64,000 bases of DNA from Pseudomonas laurentiana (GCF_014648275.1 NZ_BMQU01000006.1:174407-238406), one strand, 5' to 3'. Counted from the first letter of the stretch, positions 46,159 to 57,293 are shown. Made by a program: numbers and translations. Notes: generated by a model not told the origin, from the letters alone.

Positions 46159-47621
46159 GAAATTCAACTATCAGCCTTGTGGTATTGGCCGCGTTGGCTA
46201 TCGGCGGTGGCGTTGGCTATCAGCTAGCAAAGCGTGGGCAGGTGTCCACTGCCTCCCCTGAAACGCTACAGAAGGTGCTGTATTGGTATGACCCGATGTA
46301 CCCCCAGCAGCACTTTCCAGCACCGGGCAAGTCGCCCTTCATGGACATGCCACTGGTGCCGAAGTACCAGGAAAGCACCGCTGCTGAGGTGAGCCCCGCA
46401 GTTCAAGTTTCACAGGGGCTCCAACAAAACCTGGGGGTCCGTCTGGCTACCGTAGCGAAAGGGCAGCTTGCTCGAACCCTCCAGGTGAGCGGCGTGCTTA
46501 CCTTCGATGAGCGGGATTTTAGCGTTCTGCAGGCTCGTACCGGTGGCTACGTCGAACGCACCTATGGCCGCGCTACAGGCGACGTGGTTGCCAAGGGCGC
46601 CCCATTGGCAGATGTGTTGACGCCTGAATGGGCGGGCTTGCAGGAAGAGTACCTGGCGCTTCAGCGATCTGGGGACAATGAATTGCGCGCTGCAGCTCGG
46701 CAACGACTACTGCTGGCGGGTATGCCTGCCGATCTTATCAACCGGATTGACCGTACGGGAAGGGTCCAGAATTCGGTAACGCTCTTGGCCCCAACAGCAG
46801 GCGTCCTTCAGGCTCTGGAATTGCGGCCAGGCATGACAATGACACCGGGTGCAACGTTGGCGAAGATCAATGGTATCGCGAACGTCTGGCTTGAGGCCGC
46901 AGTACCTGAAGCGCAAGCCCAAGGCCTACAGGAAGGACAGGCAGTGCAGGCGAATCTGGCAGCGTTCCCAGGCGAACCTGTTCCCGGCAAGCTGACCGCA
47001 TTGCTGGCTGATGCGGATCTGCAAAGCCGCACCTTGCGGCTTCGTATAGAACTGCCCAACCCCGGCGGCCGGTTGCGCCCAGGCATGACCGCGCAGGTTT
47101 CCCTCCATCCGTCCGGGCAACAGGATGACAGCCTACTGGTGCCAGCCGAGGCGATCATTCGGACGGGGAAACGCGATCTCGTAATGGTGTCAGAAGACGG
47201 AGGTCGATTCCGGCCGGTGGAAGTAGTGCTCGGCCAGGAAAGTGCTGGCCAGGTGGTCGTGCTGCGAGGCCTTCAGGCGGGCCAGCGCGTTGTGGCGTCC
47301 GGGCAGTTTCTGCTGGACTCCGAAGCGAGCTTGAAAGGTATCGAGGCCGTTACTGCTGGCGATGCTCCACTTGCGCAACCTGTACAGCCGGCTCTACATC
47401 AGGCCAATGGGCGCATCGTTCAAATAGAAGGTAATCAGCTGACCATCGCTCATGGACCGTTCGTGACGCTGGGCATGCCTGGTATGACGATGACTTTCCC
47501 TGTGGCAGATCCCCGCTTGATTGCCGGACTCAAGGTTGGCGAACGCATCCGGTTTGGAGTGCGCGAGCGCGATGAAGGCATGGTCATCGAGCAAATAACC
47601 CAGCAGGAGAACCAGCCATGA
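46155..47621 (+). CDS. cusB: CusB-like RND periplasmic adaptor fused to a CusF-like domain
   Basis: A 488-residue adaptor. After an N-terminal membrane/signal helix comes a heavy-metal-binding segment ([20 protein letters not shown]) with the Met and Tyr pattern of CusB. The central barrel-sandwich, lipoyl and beta-barrel domains follow. Residues 410-485 form an extra CusF-type OB fold with WxxM-like ligands replaced by [13 protein letters not shown]. The fusion puts a Cu(I)/Ag(I) metallochaperone on the adaptor itself. A separate CusF gene also exists at the operon's end. It overlaps cusA by four bases. Confidence 0.9.
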   Translation: MRNSTISLVVLAALAIGGGVGYQLAKRGQVSTASPETLQKVLYWYDPMYPQQHFPAPGKSPFMDMPLVPKYQESTAAEVSPAVQVSQGLQQNLGVRLATVAKGQLARTLQVSGVLTFDERDFSVLQARTGGYVERTYGRATGDVVAKGAPLADVLTPEWAGLQEEYLALQRSGDNELRAAARQRLLLAGMPADLINRIDRTGRVQNSVTLLAPTAGVLQALELRPGMTMTPGATLAKINGIANVWLEAAVPEAQAQGLQEGQAVQANLAAFPGEPVPGKLTALLADADLQSRTLRLRIELPNPGGRLRPGMTAQVSLHPSGQQDDSLLVPAEAIIRTGKRDLVMVSEDGGRFRPVEVVLGQESAGQVVVLRGLQAGQRVVASGQFLLDSEASLKGIEAVTAGDAPLAQPVQPALHQANGRIVQIEGNQLTIAHGPFVTLGMPGMTMTFPVADPRLIAGLKVGERIRFGVRERDEGMVIEQITQQENQP

Positions 47622-50600
47622 TCGCGAACCTGATTCGTTGGTCGGTTGGCAACCGCGTCCTGGTCCTGCTGGCAACACTGTTTGCCGTAGCTTGGGGCGT
47701 TTTCTCTCTGCGAAGTTTGCCGATCGACGCGTTGCCTGACCTGTCAGATGTGCAGGTGATTATCCGCACCTCCTACCCAGGGCAGGCACCGCAGATCGTG
47801 GAAAATCAGGTGACATATCCCCTGACCACCACAATGCTTTCCGTACCCGGAGCCAAGACAGTGCGGGGCTTTTCAGCATTTGGAGACAGCTTCGTATATG
47901 TGTTGTTTGAGGACGGCACAGATCTCTATTGGGCGCGGTCCAGGGTGCTCGAATACCTAAGCCAGGTTCAGTCTCGATTACCGGCGTCCGCTAAGCCAGT
48001 GCTCGGACCCGATGCCACTGGTGTAGGCTGGATCTACCAGTATGCGCTGGTGGACCGCAGTGGTACCCATGACCTGGCACAGCTGCGCAGCCTTCAGGAC
48101 TGGTTCCTGCGCTTCGAGTTGAAAACTCTTCCGGACGTTGCCGAAGTGGCGACGATAGGCGGGATGGTCAAGCAGTACCAGGTAGTGCTCGATCCGCTGC
48201 GCATGGCCAGCTTGGGAATCACTCAAGTTGAGGTTTCGGACGCCATCGCCAAGGCCAATCAGGAAACCGGTGGCGGCGTGCTCGAACAAGGCGAAGCTGA
48301 GTTCATGGTAAGGGCTTCCGGCTATCTGAAGTCACTCGATGATTTCCGAGCCATTCCCCTGCGCCTGGCTGCGAAGGGTATACCCGTAACACTGGGCGAT
48401 GTAGCCACTGTACAGCTGGGCCCTGAGGCACGTCGCGGCATCGGCGAGCTTGATGGACAGGGCGAAGCGGTGGGCGGCGTAGTAATTCTGCGCAGTGGCA
48501 AGAATGCGAAAGATGCCATCGCTCACGTCAAATCCAAGCTTGAATCGCTGGAAAAAAGCCTGCCTGCCGGGGTCGAGCTGGTCACTACCTACGACCGTAG
48601 CCAGTTGATCGATCGTGCTGTGGAAAATCTGAGCCAGAAGCTGATTGAAGAGTTCATCGTGGTCGCACTGGTGTGCGCTGCATTTCTTTGGCATCTGCGC
48701 TCATCGTTGGTCGCCATCGTCTCGCTTCCGGTTGGTGTCCTCATTGCCCTGATCGTCATGCGCCACCAGGGCATCAACGCCAACATCATGTCGCTTGGGG
48801 GCATAGCCATTGCAATCGGTGCGATGGTGGACGCCGCTGTGGTGATGATTGAGAACGCGCACAAACGGGTTGAGGCTTGGCATACGTGGCACCCTGGAAA
48901 GTCGTTGCGTGGCGAAGATCATTGGAAAGTGATGACTGAGGCAGCAGTCGAGGTCGGGCCTGCGCTGTTCTTCAGCCTCATGATCATTACGCTGTCCTTC
49001 ATACCGGTATTCACCTTGCAGGCTCAGGAGGGAAGGCTGTTTGCGCCCCTCGCATTCACCAAGACTTATGCAATGGCAGCAGCAGCGGGCCTTTCGGTTA
49101 CCCTGGTACCCGTGCTGATGGGGTACTGGATTCGGGGTCGTTTACCGGCAGAAGAGCGCAACCCACTCAATCGAACCCTGATACGGCTCTATCGCCCAGC
49201 ATTGGAGATCGTTCTACGCCGGCCAAAGCTCACGTTGGCGGGTGCACTGTTGATTTTGCTCAGCAGTGTCTGGCCCCTGAGCCAGCTCGGCGGCGAATTC
49301 TTGCCGCCACTGGATGAAGGCGATTTGCTGTACATGCCGACTGCCCTGCCAGGTCTTTCGGCGCAGAAAGCCTCTGAGCTTTTGCAACGTACGGACCGGC
49401 TGATCCGAACGGTACCGGAGGTCGCCAGTGTCTTCGGTAAAGCGGGCCGGGCTGAATCAGCGACCGACCCGGCCCCGCTGGAGATGTTCGAGACGACTGT
49501 CCGACTTAAACCGAAGGATCAGTGGCGAGCAGGGATGACCACTGAGAAGCTGATCGAAGAGCTGGACCGTACCGTGCAGGTACCTGGGCTAACCAATATC
49601 TGGATCCCACCGATTCGAAACCGTATCGACATGCTCGCAACCGGTATCAAAAGCCCGATCGGCGTAAAGGTTGCCGGCAGCAATTTGAATGAGATCGACC
49701 GGGTGACTCTGGCTATCGAGAAGGTGGCCAAAACGGTTCCAGGGGTGACTTCCGCCCTCGCCGAGCGATTAACCGGTGGACGCTACATCGATCTGGATAT
49801 CGACCGCCAATTCGCAGCGCGTTACGGCCTGAACATTGCTGATGTCCAAGCGATTGTTGCCGGCGCCGTTGGGGGCGAAAACATCGGCGAAACCGTAGAA
49901 GGCCTGGCGCGATATCCCATCAGTGTTCGGTACCCACGGGAGTGGCGTGACTCTGTTGATGCCCTGCGGCAGCTACCGATTTACACCAGCCAAGGGGGGC
50001 GAATCACACTGGGAACCGTGGCACGGGTGCGTATTGCGGACGGTCCACCCATGCTCAAGAGTGAAAACGCGCGCCCCTCGGGCTGGGTGTATATCGACGT
50101 GCGGAGACGGGACCTGTCCTCCGTCGTTGCCGACCTGCGCCGGCTAGTCGATCAGCAGGTGAAGCTCGATCCTGGCATAAGCTTGAGCTATTCCGGGCAG
50201 TTCGAATACCTGGAGCGCGCCAATGCGCGCTTAGCATGGGTAGTACCGGCGACGCTGGCCATTATTTTCGTCCTTCTCTACCTCACGTTTGGCCGCCTCG
50301 GTGAAGCGCTGCTGATCATGGCTACCTTGCCATTTGCGCTAACCGGCGGCGTATGGCTGCTGTACATGATGGGCTACAACCTGTCGGTGGCCACGGGTGT
50401 CGGTTTTATCGCCTTGGCTGGGGTCGCAGCAGAGTTTGGAGTCATCATGCTGATCTACCTCAACAATGCCTGGACTGAACGAAACGGCAACGGTACGCAG
50501 GGGCAACCTGCGCTTCTGGATGCTATCCGCGAAGGGGCCGTGCAGCGCATCCGCCCCAAAGCCATGACCGTAGCAGTGATCGTCGCAGGCTTGATGCCAA

Positions 50601-50776
50601 TCCTCTGGAGTAGCGGTACCGGCAGCGAAGTCATGAGCCGGATCGCTGTACCCATGGTCGGCGGCATGCTCACCGCGCCTTTGCTCTCACTATTTGTAAT
50701 CCCTGCGGCTTACTGGCTCGTCAGGCGCCGCGGACTCGCTGTACACGATAACCCCCAAACAGGAGTAACCCGATGA
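47618..50776 (+). CDS. cusA: CusA, Cu(I)/Ag(I) RND efflux pump
   Basis: A 1052-residue RND transporter of the heavy-metal efflux (HME) family, with 12 membrane helices and two large periplasmic loops. The three methionines that form the CusA metal site can be located by context: in LLYMPT, LEMFET and RIDMLATGI. They mark it as Cu/Ag-specific rather than Zn/Co. Proton-relay acidic residues lie in the membrane segment [17 protein letters not shown]. It pumps copper from the periplasm or cytoplasm out through CusC. The stop overlaps cusF. Confidence 0.96.
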   Translation: MIANLIRWSVGNRVLVLLATLFAVAWGVFSLRSLPIDALPDLSDVQVIIRTSYPGQAPQIVENQVTYPLTTTMLSVPGAKTVRGFSAFGDSFVYVLFEDGTDLYWARSRVLEYLSQVQSRLPASAKPVLGPDATGVGWIYQYALVDRSGTHDLAQLRSLQDWFLRFELKTLPDVAEVATIGGMVKQYQVVLDPLRMASLGITQVEVSDAIAKANQETGGGVLEQGEAEFMVRASGYLKSLDDFRAIPLRLAAKGIPVTLGDVATVQLGPEARRGIGELDGQGEAVGGVVILRSGKNAKDAIAHVKSKLESLEKSLPAGVELVTTYDRSQLIDRAVENLSQKLIEEFIVVALVCAAFLWHLRSSLVAIVSLPVGVLIALIVMRHQGINANIMSLGGIAIAIGAMVDAAVVMIENAHKRVEAWHTWHPGKSLRGEDHWKVMTEAAVEVGPALFFSLMIITLSFIPVFTLQAQEGRLFAPLAFTKTYAMAAAAGLSVTLVPVLMGYWIRGRLPAEERNPLNRTLIRLYRPALEIVLRRPKLTLAGALLILLSSVWPLSQLGGEFLPPLDEGDLLYMPTALPGLSAQKASELLQRTDRLIRTVPEVASVFGKAGRAESATDPAPLEMFETTVRLKPKDQWRAGMTTEKLIEELDRTVQVPGLTNIWIPPIRNRIDMLATGIKSPIGVKVAGSNLNEIDRVTLAIEKVAKTVPGVTSALAERLTGGRYIDLDIDRQFAARYGLNIADVQAIVAGAVGGENIGETVEGLARYPISVRYPREWRDSVDALRQLPIYTSQGGRITLGTVARVRIADGPPMLKSENARPSGWVYIDVRRRDLSSVVADLRRLVDQQVKLDPGISLSYSGQFEYLERANARLAWVVPATLAIIFVLLYLTFGRLGEALLIMATLPFALTGGVWLLYMMGYNLSVATGVGFIALAGVAAEFGVIMLIYLNNAWTERNGNGTQGQPALLDAIREGAVQRIRPKAMTVAVIVAGLMPILWSSGTGSEVMSRIAVPMVGGMLTAPLLSLFVIPAAYWLVRRRGLAVHDNPQTGVTR

Positions 50777-51120
50777 AGAAGCTACTGATCAGCGCTGGCC
50801 TGGTGTTCGCCGTTGCGGCGGCGGTGCAGGCCCAAGACATGTATGGCACGGATATGAAGAATATGCCCATGGAAGGCAACGAGACCCAAGGCAGCCAGGC
50901 GGCTCCGACTGCATCGGCTGAGGGAACCATCAAAGCTTTGGAACCAGGTAAAGTTACCTTGGCGCATGGACCAGTATCAGCCCTGAAATGGCCGGCAATG
51001 ACCATGGGCTTCAGCGCTACCGAGCAGCAACTCAAGGGACTCAAGGTAGGCGACAAGGTCAGCTTCGATTTCCGAATGAATGGGGGCACAGCGACGATCG
51101 TAGGCATTCGCAAGCAGTGA
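50773..51120 (+). CDS. cusF: CusF-type periplasmic copper chaperone
   Basis: A 115-residue protein with a signal peptide (ending VQAQ) and a CusF OB-fold. It contains the His ([18 protein letters not shown]) and the Trp/Met cluster that binds Cu(I) through His36, Met47 and Met49 and a cation-pi Trp in E. coli CusF. It would deliver Cu(I) to CusB. The ATG at 50773 overlaps the cusA stop. A terminator follows at 51,135. Confidence 0.93.
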   Translation: MKKLLISAGLVFAVAAAVQAQDMYGTDMKNMPMEGNETQGSQAAPTASAEGTIKALEPGKVTLAHGPVSALKWPAMTMGFSATEQQLKGLKVGDKVSFDFRMNGGTATIVGIRKQ

Positions 51121-51134
51121 CGGATTGACTTCTA

Positions 51135-51164
51135 ACCCTGCCTATTAGAGCTGATAGGCAGGGT
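51135..51164 (+). terminator. Rho-independent terminator of the cus operon
   Basis: An 11-bp perfect stem (ACCCTGCCTAT / ATAGGCAGGGT) with an eight-base loop, followed by a short T-containing tail. It lies 14 bases after the cusF stop. Confidence 0.75.
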
Positions 51165-51534
51165 CATTTAGCCAAACTTTGGAAAAAGTGCTGCCGCAAT
51201 TCCTGACCGCGCCGCCTTCAGCTCTGTGCCTCGGGACGCTAGTTGGTCTTTGCGCTCTGTAGCCGGGATGCATTCAGATCAGAGTAGTAGCTGACGTTTG
51301 AGCAGAGATCTTCGTGCATCACGATCTATATGGGTCGAAAGCGGACAGGGCATCGCAAAGTCATCCAACTGCCTGAGTTATCCGAACGCCAACAAGGATT
51401 CCACCGAGCTTGTCGACAAGAAAACCCGCGACAACTCAGAGTGTTATCCGAGCAAACAGACTTTGGATACCCTATTCCCGCTAGAAACACTGCCGCTGAA
51501 ACCCTCCTGGCATGTAGCTCCTTCGTCCTACGCT
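51165..51534. other. Non-coding stretch between cusF and the methyltransferase gene
   Basis: About 370 bases after the terminator with no supported gene. The longest open frame across it has no recognisable domain and unlikely composition. It may be remnant DNA at a junction between two copper modules that are transcribed convergently. Confidence 0.5.
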
Positions 51535-52194
51535 TCAGCCTCTATGACCCCCACCCAACCTTTCGCGCAGGTGCGGAACGAACCTAGGCGTAACGCGGGT
51601 ATAAGCTTCGTAGGCAGCGCCAAACTGCTTGTGCATTTCCCGCTCTTCGGAAACCGCCAAACGCCCGTACATCACCAGCAACACCGGGAACATTGCCAGC
51701 GTCAGCAGCGTCGGCCACTGAAGGAGAAAGCCCAGAAGAATCAGCACAAATGCCACGTACTGCGGATGTCTGATCCAGCCATAGGGCCCGACCGTTGCAA
51801 GTGAACGGCGGCGTTGCGCGTGATATAGCACGTTCCAGGCGGCAGAAAGCAAATAGAAGCCGAAACCCAGGAATAGGTAACTGGCAATGTGCAAAACACT
51901 GAAGTGTGGGTTGCCCTGGTCACCGAGCAACGTCGACCACAGATGGCCGGATTCGTGGGAAAGCAGATCGAGGTTGGGGAACCTGGCCTGCAACCAGCCT
52001 GACAACAGATAGATCGTCAGGGGGAAGCCATACATTTCCACAAACAGGGCAACGATGAAGGCCGAGAATGCACCGAAGCTCCTCCAGTCTCTCGCCGTTG
52101 CCGGCTTGAAGAAACTGAAGGCAAACATGATGAAGATCGCGGAGTTGATGAAAACCAGCGACCAGAGGCCATACGCGCTTTCACCATGATTCAT
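51535..52194 (-). CDS. Isoprenylcysteine-methyltransferase-like membrane protein
   Basis: A 219-residue inner-membrane protein with about five helices. Its C-terminal half has the ICMT/PEMT-type SAM-binding pattern (TVGPYGWIRHPQYVAFVLILLG, then SEEREMHKQFGAAYEAY). Proteins of this type are regularly encoded beside metal-resistance genes in Gram-negative islands, where the substrate is unknown. The ATG overlaps the DUF2933 stop as ATGA, so the two are coupled. Confidence 0.8.
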   Translation of the reverse strand: MNHGESAYGLWSLVFINSAIFIMFAFSFFKPATARDWRSFGAFSAFIVALFVEMYGFPLTIYLLSGWLQARFPNLDLLSHESGHLWSTLLGDQGNPHFSVLHIASYLFLGFGFYLLSAAWNVLYHAQRRRSLATVGPYGWIRHPQYVAFVLILLGFLLQWPTLLTLAMFPVLLVMYGRLAVSEEREMHKQFGAAYEAYTRVTPRFVPHLRERLGGGHRG

Positions 52195-52466
52195 GATGGA
52201 TCTCCCGGCTTATGGATATCAGCCTTATCGGAGGGGGCCGGTTTGCTCTGGCCCTGGTGATGGTGTCCCCCATGTCCTCGATGCATGAAGACATGCATCA
52301 GCGGACAGGCGAGCAACAACAGATAAGGCAGGGCTCCAACGACATGGGCAAGGTGCTCGGTGAGCAGGAAGTAGACGGCGATCCCACCGATTACCACCAG
52401 GCCGATTGCATAGCGTGAACGCCAGAAACTGTGTGGTGAGCCGTTTTCATCGAAGTGAGGGTTCAT
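52191..52466 (-). CDS. DUF2933 small membrane protein with His-rich tail
   Basis: A 91-residue protein with two membrane helices. The DUF2933 pattern is plain: FWRSRYAIGLVVIG, then LPYLLLLACPLMHVFMH. A His/Gly-rich tail (RGHGGHHHQGQS) follows and could bind copper or zinc. It precedes the methyltransferase in the operon. A second, decayed copy of this family lies just upstream of the P-type ATPase at 57.3 kb, and comparison of the two shows how that copy was damaged. Confidence 0.85.
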   Translation of the reverse strand: MNPHFDENGSPHSFWRSRYAIGLVVIGGIAVYFLLTEHLAHVVGALPYLLLLACPLMHVFMHRGHGGHHHQGQSKPAPSDKADIHKPGDPS

Positions 52467-52491
52467 AGCGACTCCTGGGAAAGGAGATGGG

Positions 52492-52947
52492 TTACTTCGA
52501 TGCAGCAGATGGCATGCGGTCCATCATCATCTGCATCATCGACTCCATCATGTCCATGCGCTTTTCCATCATCTGGTGGCGGGCGGCCATATCCCCGCCC
52601 ATGCCGCCATGCATGCCCCCCATTTCAGGCATGCCACCCTCCATGGACTTCATCATGGCCATGCCATTTTTCATCAGCGCCATATGCTCGGCCATCAACG
52701 CCTGACGGGCTTCCGGCGTTTTGGCTGCAGCCATCTTTTCGTGCATGGCTTGCATGGCCTTCATTTGCTGGTCCATCGCCGCCATTTGCCCTTTGTCCAT
52801 TGGCTGAGAAGGCGTCTTCTCGGTAGCCGCCGCGCTTGGCGCATCGGCCGGGTGATGTGTCGAGTGTTCATCGGTGTTTTGCGCCATGGCGCCCACGGAC
52901 GCTGCGGCCAAACAAAGTCCGATCAGTAAATTTCGAACGTTGTTCAT
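52492..52947 (-). CDS. Secreted Met/His-rich protein, possible copper-binding or Spy-like chaperone
   Basis: A 151-residue protein with a signal peptide (ending GAMA) and a mature part of long amphipathic helices full of Met (MAAMDQQMKAMQAMHEKMAA; MEKRMDMMESMMQMMMDRM) and a His/Thr-rich N-terminus. The helix pattern recalls Spy/CpxP or CopC-neighbour proteins. I cannot assign a family with certainty. The start is chosen at the third ATG (52947) because AAGGAG is directly against the first; the first two ATGs would add two Met. It is the first gene of a run with the DUF2933 and methyltransferase genes. Confidence 0.7.
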   Translation of the reverse strand: MNNVRNLLIGLCLAAASVGAMAQNTDEHSTHHPADAPSAAATEKTPSQPMDKGQMAAMDQQMKAMQAMHEKMAAAKTPEARQALMAEHMALMKNGMAMMKSMEGGMPEMGGMHGGMGGDMAARHQMMEKRMDMMESMMQMMMDRMPSAASK

Positions 52948-53085
52948 CATCATCTCCTTAGCACTGTTTTAAAGCCGGATGCCTTGGTCTGGGCGCTAGG
53001 CCTCACCTGGCACGACAAGCAAATTACTGCGCCGGCGTGAATGCTCATTTTTCGCGTCGTGCTCGGGTTGTACACCGACGGGCTA

Positions 53086-54108
53086 TTATTGGGCACTCGG
53101 CGGCTCGAAGCTGATCCCGTTTGGCCCGGCGCCAACCTTATGGGTAGCAACGACCTTTCGGCTGCTCGTATCGATGACAGATACGGTGCCCGCTTCAATA
53201 TTGCTGACAAACACATAAGCGCCGTCGCTGCTGATGGCCACACCATGGGCACCCTTGCCGGTGGTCACGGTGCCCAGGCTGCTACGCGTCTGGAGATCTA
53301 CGATGGAGACTCGGTCGTCCGGATTCTGGCCACTGCCCTGATTCGCGACATAGACCTGGCGACCGTCAACGGTGGCCATCATCTGGATTGGCGTGCGGCC
53401 GACATCAACCTTGCTGATCACCTTGCGTCTGGCCGTGTCGATGATGCCAAGCTGATTTGTCGCACTGAGCGAGACGAATGCCAGGCGACCGTCAGGGGCA
53501 AAGCCGACCTGGACAGGGCCTTTGCCCACGGGAATCTGCGCGGTTTCTTTGAGTGTGACGACATCGATAAGCGATACGCTGTCGCTCTTCATGTTCGCGA
53601 TATAGAGTGTCCGGCCATCAGGGCTCAAGCGCAGCCCATGGGGATAACGCCCAGTTGGAATACCGGGCAACTCGATTCGCTGCTCAAGGTCAAATACTCG
53701 CACCTGGTTGGCAGCGGAATCGGTCACAAAAGCTCGCAGCCCGGTGACGTCGGTGACCACATGAGCCGGGTGATCGCCTGCCGGGAAGCTGAACGGTGGC
53801 CTGTCCAGCGCGCTGGTACTGAACACCAGCAACTGCCCACCGGGCTTTTCACCGCTCGAATGCCCCGCATGTCCAGCCACTCCAACAACCAGAAGCAAGC
53901 TGCCGTCGGGCGAAACCTGTAGGTTGTGGGGTGCGATCGGCAAGGCGACCGTGCTCACATCACCTGTCGCAAGATTTACCTGGCTAATGGAAGCGGACCG
54001 TTCATTGGCCGTGTAGACGTTACCCGTAGGGTTTGCCATGACCAGCCCCAGAGGGATGAGCAGGGATATCCCCAAGGCCATAGAACTAAACCGCTTGGCA
54101 GTCATCAT
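53086..54108 (-). CDS. Secreted YncE-like beta-propeller protein
   Basis: A 340-residue protein with a signal peptide (MALGISLLIPLGLVMA) and seven repeated blades of the YVTN/YncE type, for example LSPDGRTLYIANMKSDSVSLIDV and ISSDGAYVFVSNIEAGTVSVIDT. The first blade region carries a His/Gly cluster (GVAGHAGHSSGEKPGG). YncE-type propellers occur in copper loci, but a molecular role is not established. The start at the ATG at 54108 gives a normal signal peptide; a second ATG follows at once, and no strong ribosome-binding site is visible. Confidence 0.78.
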   Translation of the reverse strand: MMTAKRFSSMALGISLLIPLGLVMANPTGNVYTANERSASISQVNLATGDVSTVALPIAPHNLQVSPDGSLLLVVGVAGHAGHSSGEKPGGQLLVFSTSALDRPPFSFPAGDHPAHVVTDVTGLRAFVTDSAANQVRVFDLEQRIELPGIPTGRYPHGLRLSPDGRTLYIANMKSDSVSLIDVVTLKETAQIPVGKGPVQVGFAPDGRLAFVSLSATNQLGIIDTARRKVISKVDVGRTPIQMMATVDGRQVYVANQGSGQNPDDRVSIVDLQTRSSLGTVTTGKGAHGVAISSDGAYVFVSNIEAGTVSVIDTSSRKVVATHKVGAGPNGISFEPPSAQ

Positions 54109-54373
54109 TGTGAATGAGCTCCAACGAGGGGCCGGGGTATGTGAGCCAGGCTGGCCTATACATTTACTCAAGATAAACACCAATCGCGAAGCATTTTCTT
54201 GATCAGCGTCAACGTCCACAGCTTGACTCGGCACTGGGTGATCGAAGGCCGTCCATTTCTTGGGGAGTATTGCTGGCTATCCCGACCCGGAGTCAGTCGA
54301 CATCAGGCTGTATATGAAGAAACCGCGCCATGAAACATGGCACGGCGGCTTGCCATCTGAGCGGTAACGAGAC

Positions 54374-54574
54374 TTAGCGACTGACTTTGGTTGGGTAACC
54401 AAGCGCCTGGACCAGTGCACCGACGCGTTCCGCCTCGATGTTGCTTTGGACACTCACTGTACCGGCAGCACGATCAACGATCACCTTCGCGTCGCCATCG
54501 GCAGCCTGGATGGCCTTGGTGATCTTGTTGACACAACTGCCACATCCCATACCGGAAACTTCCAAAACGAACAT
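54374..54574 (-). CDS. copZ: CopZ-like copper chaperone (heavy-metal-associated domain)
   Basis: A 66-residue single HMA domain: MFVLEVSGMGCGSCVNKITKAI with the metal-binding CxxC in GMGCGSC. The fold ends in ALGYPTK. It carries Cu(I) in the cytoplasm to the copper ATPase encoded on the same strand upstream of it. The ATG at 54574 fits family length; the open frame extends a further 13 codons. A CueR-type dyad lies 50 bases upstream. Confidence 0.9.
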   Translation of the reverse strand: MFVLEVSGMGCGSCVNKITKAIQAADGDAKVIVDRAAGTVSVQSNIEAERVGALVQALGYPTKVSR

Positions 54575-54911
54575 AGCGGGCCTCTCATGCTGGTACGGCT
54601 TTTCTCGCCGCATTTACAGCTTCAACCTTGACACGATGACAAGGTCAAGGCCCGGTCAAAGGATTTATCTTCGCCCTGAAATCTTGTCCAACTCCTCTGG
54701 CGGCGGCCCCTGCTGCATCACAATTGTCCCTTACGATCTTGGCAGAAGATGGCGGACGTCGCAGTTGCCCGATGTCCTCCATCAGGACCAGATTGGCGCC
54801 GAACTCGCGGACATACCCGCTAAGGCCAAAGCCCTAGACAGTCAGTCATATGGATCAGGCGTTGAAACGCTGATGGCGGAACTTCCTCTCATAGGTTGCG
54901 GTGTGCCCATT
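54575..54911. other. Gap between copZ and the copper ATPase, including a CueR-type operator
   Basis: Apart from the dyad at 54,625-54,645 I see no gene or clear structure. Open frames in this stretch have no recognisable domain. Confidence 0.5.
54625..54645. promoter_or_regulatory. CueR/MerR-type dyad upstream of copZ
   Basis: ACCTTGACA-CGA-TGACAAGGT is a perfect 9-3-9 dyad of the CueR class (ACCTTG...CAAGGT). It overlaps a TTGACC -35-like hexamer on the minus strand, 50-70 bases before copZ. The -10 element is weak by eye. No MerR-family gene occurs in the window, so the regulator must be encoded elsewhere. Confidence 0.65.
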
Positions 54912-57293
54912 TCAGTCTGTGACTACGCGCTTCAGCCGCAGTGCGTTGAATACCACGGAAGCCGAACTTACGCTCATGGCCAATGCCGCAATCATCGGTG
55001 ACAATAGATGGCCGGTAAGCGGGTAGAACAAACCTGCCGCCAGCGGTATGCCCATAGCGTTGTAGAAGAATGCGAAGCCCAAGTTTTGACGCATGTTCTT
55101 CACCGTGGCCACGGATAGTGTTCTGGCCCGCAGGATGCCCATCAGGTCGCCCTTGACCAGCGTCAACTGGGAGCTGTTCATGGCAACATCGGTGCCAGTT
55201 CCCATGGCGATCCCGACATCAGCCCGGGCCAGCGCAGGGGCATCGTTGATCCCATCTCCTGCCATGGCAACCCGGCGCTTATCGCCCTGCAGGAGCGCCA
55301 CCAGTTGCTCCTTGTCCTCGGGTTTCACTTCTCCGTGGACTTCCTCGATGCCGAGTTGTTTCGCGACCGCACGTGCCGTAGTCAGGCCGTCGCCGGTGGC
55401 CATGATGACCTTCACATCTTCTGCCTGTAGCCGGGTTACCGCCTCCTTGGAGGTGGGTTTGACCGGATCGGACACCGCTAGCAGGCCAGCGAGCACGCCA
55501 TCGACGGCCAAGTACATGATACTCATGCCTTCCAGACGCAGCTGCTCGGCGCGGTCTCGCAACGGACTGGTGTCGAGGCCAGCCTCTTCCATCAAGGTCG
55601 TGTTGCCAAGCTGCAGCCGTTTGCCGTTCACCTGGCCACGTACACCGATCCCAGAGCCCGACTCAAACGCCTCTGGCTTGGACAAGCTGTGTCCATGCGC
55701 TCGCGCATGATCGACAATCGCATGTGCCAGCGGATGCTCGCTGCCTTGGTCCAGGCTGGCGGCAAGGCGCAAGACTTCGGGTGGCATGAACTGCCCGGTA
55801 CCGACCACGCTATGAAACACTGGCCGGCCCTCGGTGAGGGTCCCGGTCTTGTCGACGATCAGCGTGTCGATCTTGCAGAGGTTCTCGATAGCACTGGCGT
55901 CTCGGAAGAGCACGCCACTGCTGGCAGCCTTCCCGGTAGCGACCATGATCGACATGGGAGTGGCTAGGCCGAGCGCGCAGGGGCAGGCAATGATCAGGAC
56001 CGCGACCGCATTGATCAGGCCGAAGACCCAGCCAGGCTCCGGTCCGAAAAGCCCCCAGCCGAAGAGCGTGACCAGCGCGACCAGAATCACCCCCATGACG
56101 AAATAGCCGGCCACGGTGTCCGCCATCCGCTGCATCGGGGCTTTCGAGCGCTGAGCCCGCGCGACCATCTGCACGATTTGCGAGAGCACTGTCTCGGCGC
56201 CGACCTTCTGCGCCGCCATCACAAGGCTGCCGTGGGTATTCAGCGTGGCACCGATGAGTGCATCCCCAGCTTTCTTCATCACTGGCACGGGCTCGCCTGT
56301 CAGCATGGATTCATCGATAGCACTTTCGCCTTCCAGGACCACCCCGTCGACCGGCACCTTCTCGCCAGGGCGAACGCGCAGGTGGTCGCCCGTATGCACG
56401 TGGGTGAGCGGAATATCTTCCTCCTGACCATCGGCCCCGATGCGACGGGCCGTCTTGGGGGCAAGACCCAGGAGCGACTTGATGGCGGCGGAGGTTTGTG
56501 AGCGCGCCTTGAGCTCGAGCATTTGGCCGAGCAACGTTAATGAGATGATGACTGCAGCCGCTTCGAAGTAGACACCGATGCGGCCATCCTGCATGAAAGT
56601 CGTCGGGAAAACCTGCGGGAACACTGTGGCCGCAACGCTGTATAGGTACGCCGCAGCCGTTCCCAAACCTATCAGGGTCCACATATTCGGGCTGCGATTA
56701 CGAATCGATGCGACCCCACGCACGAAAAACGGCCAGCCAGCCCATAGTGTCACGGGAGTGGCCAGAATCAACTCCACCCAATTCTGTGTGGCACCATGCA
56801 GCAATTGGAGTTGGTGGGCAGTCATGGCCAACACGGTCACGATGACCGTCAGGGGCAAGGTCCACCAGAAGCGGCGGGAGAAGTCCTTGAGTTCCGGGTT
56901 CTCGTCTTCCTCAAGCTCCGGTATTACCGGCTCTAGGGCCATGCCACAGATTGGGCAACTGCCCGGCCCACGCTGGCGGATTTGGGGATGCATCGGGCAA
57001 GTGTATTCGGCGTCCGCCGCGTTGCTTGGCTGCGGGGCAGCCGAGTGGAGATGGCCCGCGTGTTCTTGGTCCTGGGGAGGGCTAAGATAATGCACAGGCG
57101 CTGCGCGGAATTTCGTCAGGCACTTTTCACTGCAGAAGCGGTATGTCCTTCCCTCGTATAGCTCGAAGTAGCGACTATCCGGTGGCACCGTCATACCGCA
57201 TACCAAATCGCGCTGACTACCATCCGGTTGCTCATGCGGGTGCGAGTGGTCATGGTCATGGTCATGGTCATGCTGGCACGATTCGGTGTGCAT
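54912..57293 (-). CDS. copA2: Copper-translocating P1B-type ATPase (CopA/SilP type)
   Basis: A 793-residue P1B ATPase. The N-terminus is His/Asp-rich ([14 protein letters not shown]), then a YHS-type domain (DLVCGMTV...FCSEKCL), then a heavy-metal-binding domain (YTCPMHPQ...CPICGM); there is no classical HMA domain. Core motifs are CPC in [10 protein letters not shown], phosphorylation site DKTGT, SEHPLA, and [10 protein letters not shown]. It exports Cu(I) or Ag(I) from the cytoplasm. The start is set at the ATG at 57293 with an AAGGG site. Its frame continues upstream for 47 codons through a DUF2933 remnant, so a longer fusion could be predicted but is probably not real. Confidence 0.93.
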   Translation of the reverse strand: MHTESCQHDHDHDHDHSHPHEQPDGSQRDLVCGMTVPPDSRYFELYEGRTYRFCSEKCLTKFRAAPVHYLSPPQDQEHAGHLHSAAPQPSNAADAEYTCPMHPQIRQRGPGSCPICGMALEPVIPELEEDENPELKDFSRRFWWTLPLTVIVTVLAMTAHQLQLLHGATQNWVELILATPVTLWAGWPFFVRGVASIRNRSPNMWTLIGLGTAAAYLYSVAATVFPQVFPTTFMQDGRIGVYFEAAAVIISLTLLGQMLELKARSQTSAAIKSLLGLAPKTARRIGADGQEEDIPLTHVHTGDHLRVRPGEKVPVDGVVLEGESAIDESMLTGEPVPVMKKAGDALIGATLNTHGSLVMAAQKVGAETVLSQIVQMVARAQRSKAPMQRMADTVAGYFVMGVILVALVTLFGWGLFGPEPGWVFGLINAVAVLIIACPCALGLATPMSIMVATGKAASSGVLFRDASAIENLCKIDTLIVDKTGTLTEGRPVFHSVVGTGQFMPPEVLRLAASLDQGSEHPLAHAIVDHARAHGHSLSKPEAFESGSGIGVRGQVNGKRLQLGNTTLMEEAGLDTSPLRDRAEQLRLEGMSIMYLAVDGVLAGLLAVSDPVKPTSKEAVTRLQAEDVKVIMATGDGLTTARAVAKQLGIEEVHGEVKPEDKEQLVALLQGDKRRVAMAGDGINDAPALARADVGIAMGTGTDVAMNSSQLTLVKGDLMGILRARTLSVATVKNMRQNLGFAFFYNAMGIPLAAGLFYPLTGHLLSPMIAALAMSVSSASVVFNALRLKRVVTD

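Noticed and set aside
51298-51804. Possible gene between cusF and the methyltransferase
   Set aside because: No ribosome-binding site or family; its second half is antisense to the methyltransferase.
52950-53252. Minus-strand frame with CLSCQ, considered as a decayed cytochrome
   Set aside because: The CxxC is not followed by His and the frame overlaps the propeller gene; too little to call.
54438-55001. Plus-strand frame spanning copZ, the gap and the ATPase end
   Set aside because: It overlaps two clear genes on the other strand and has no domain in the free part.
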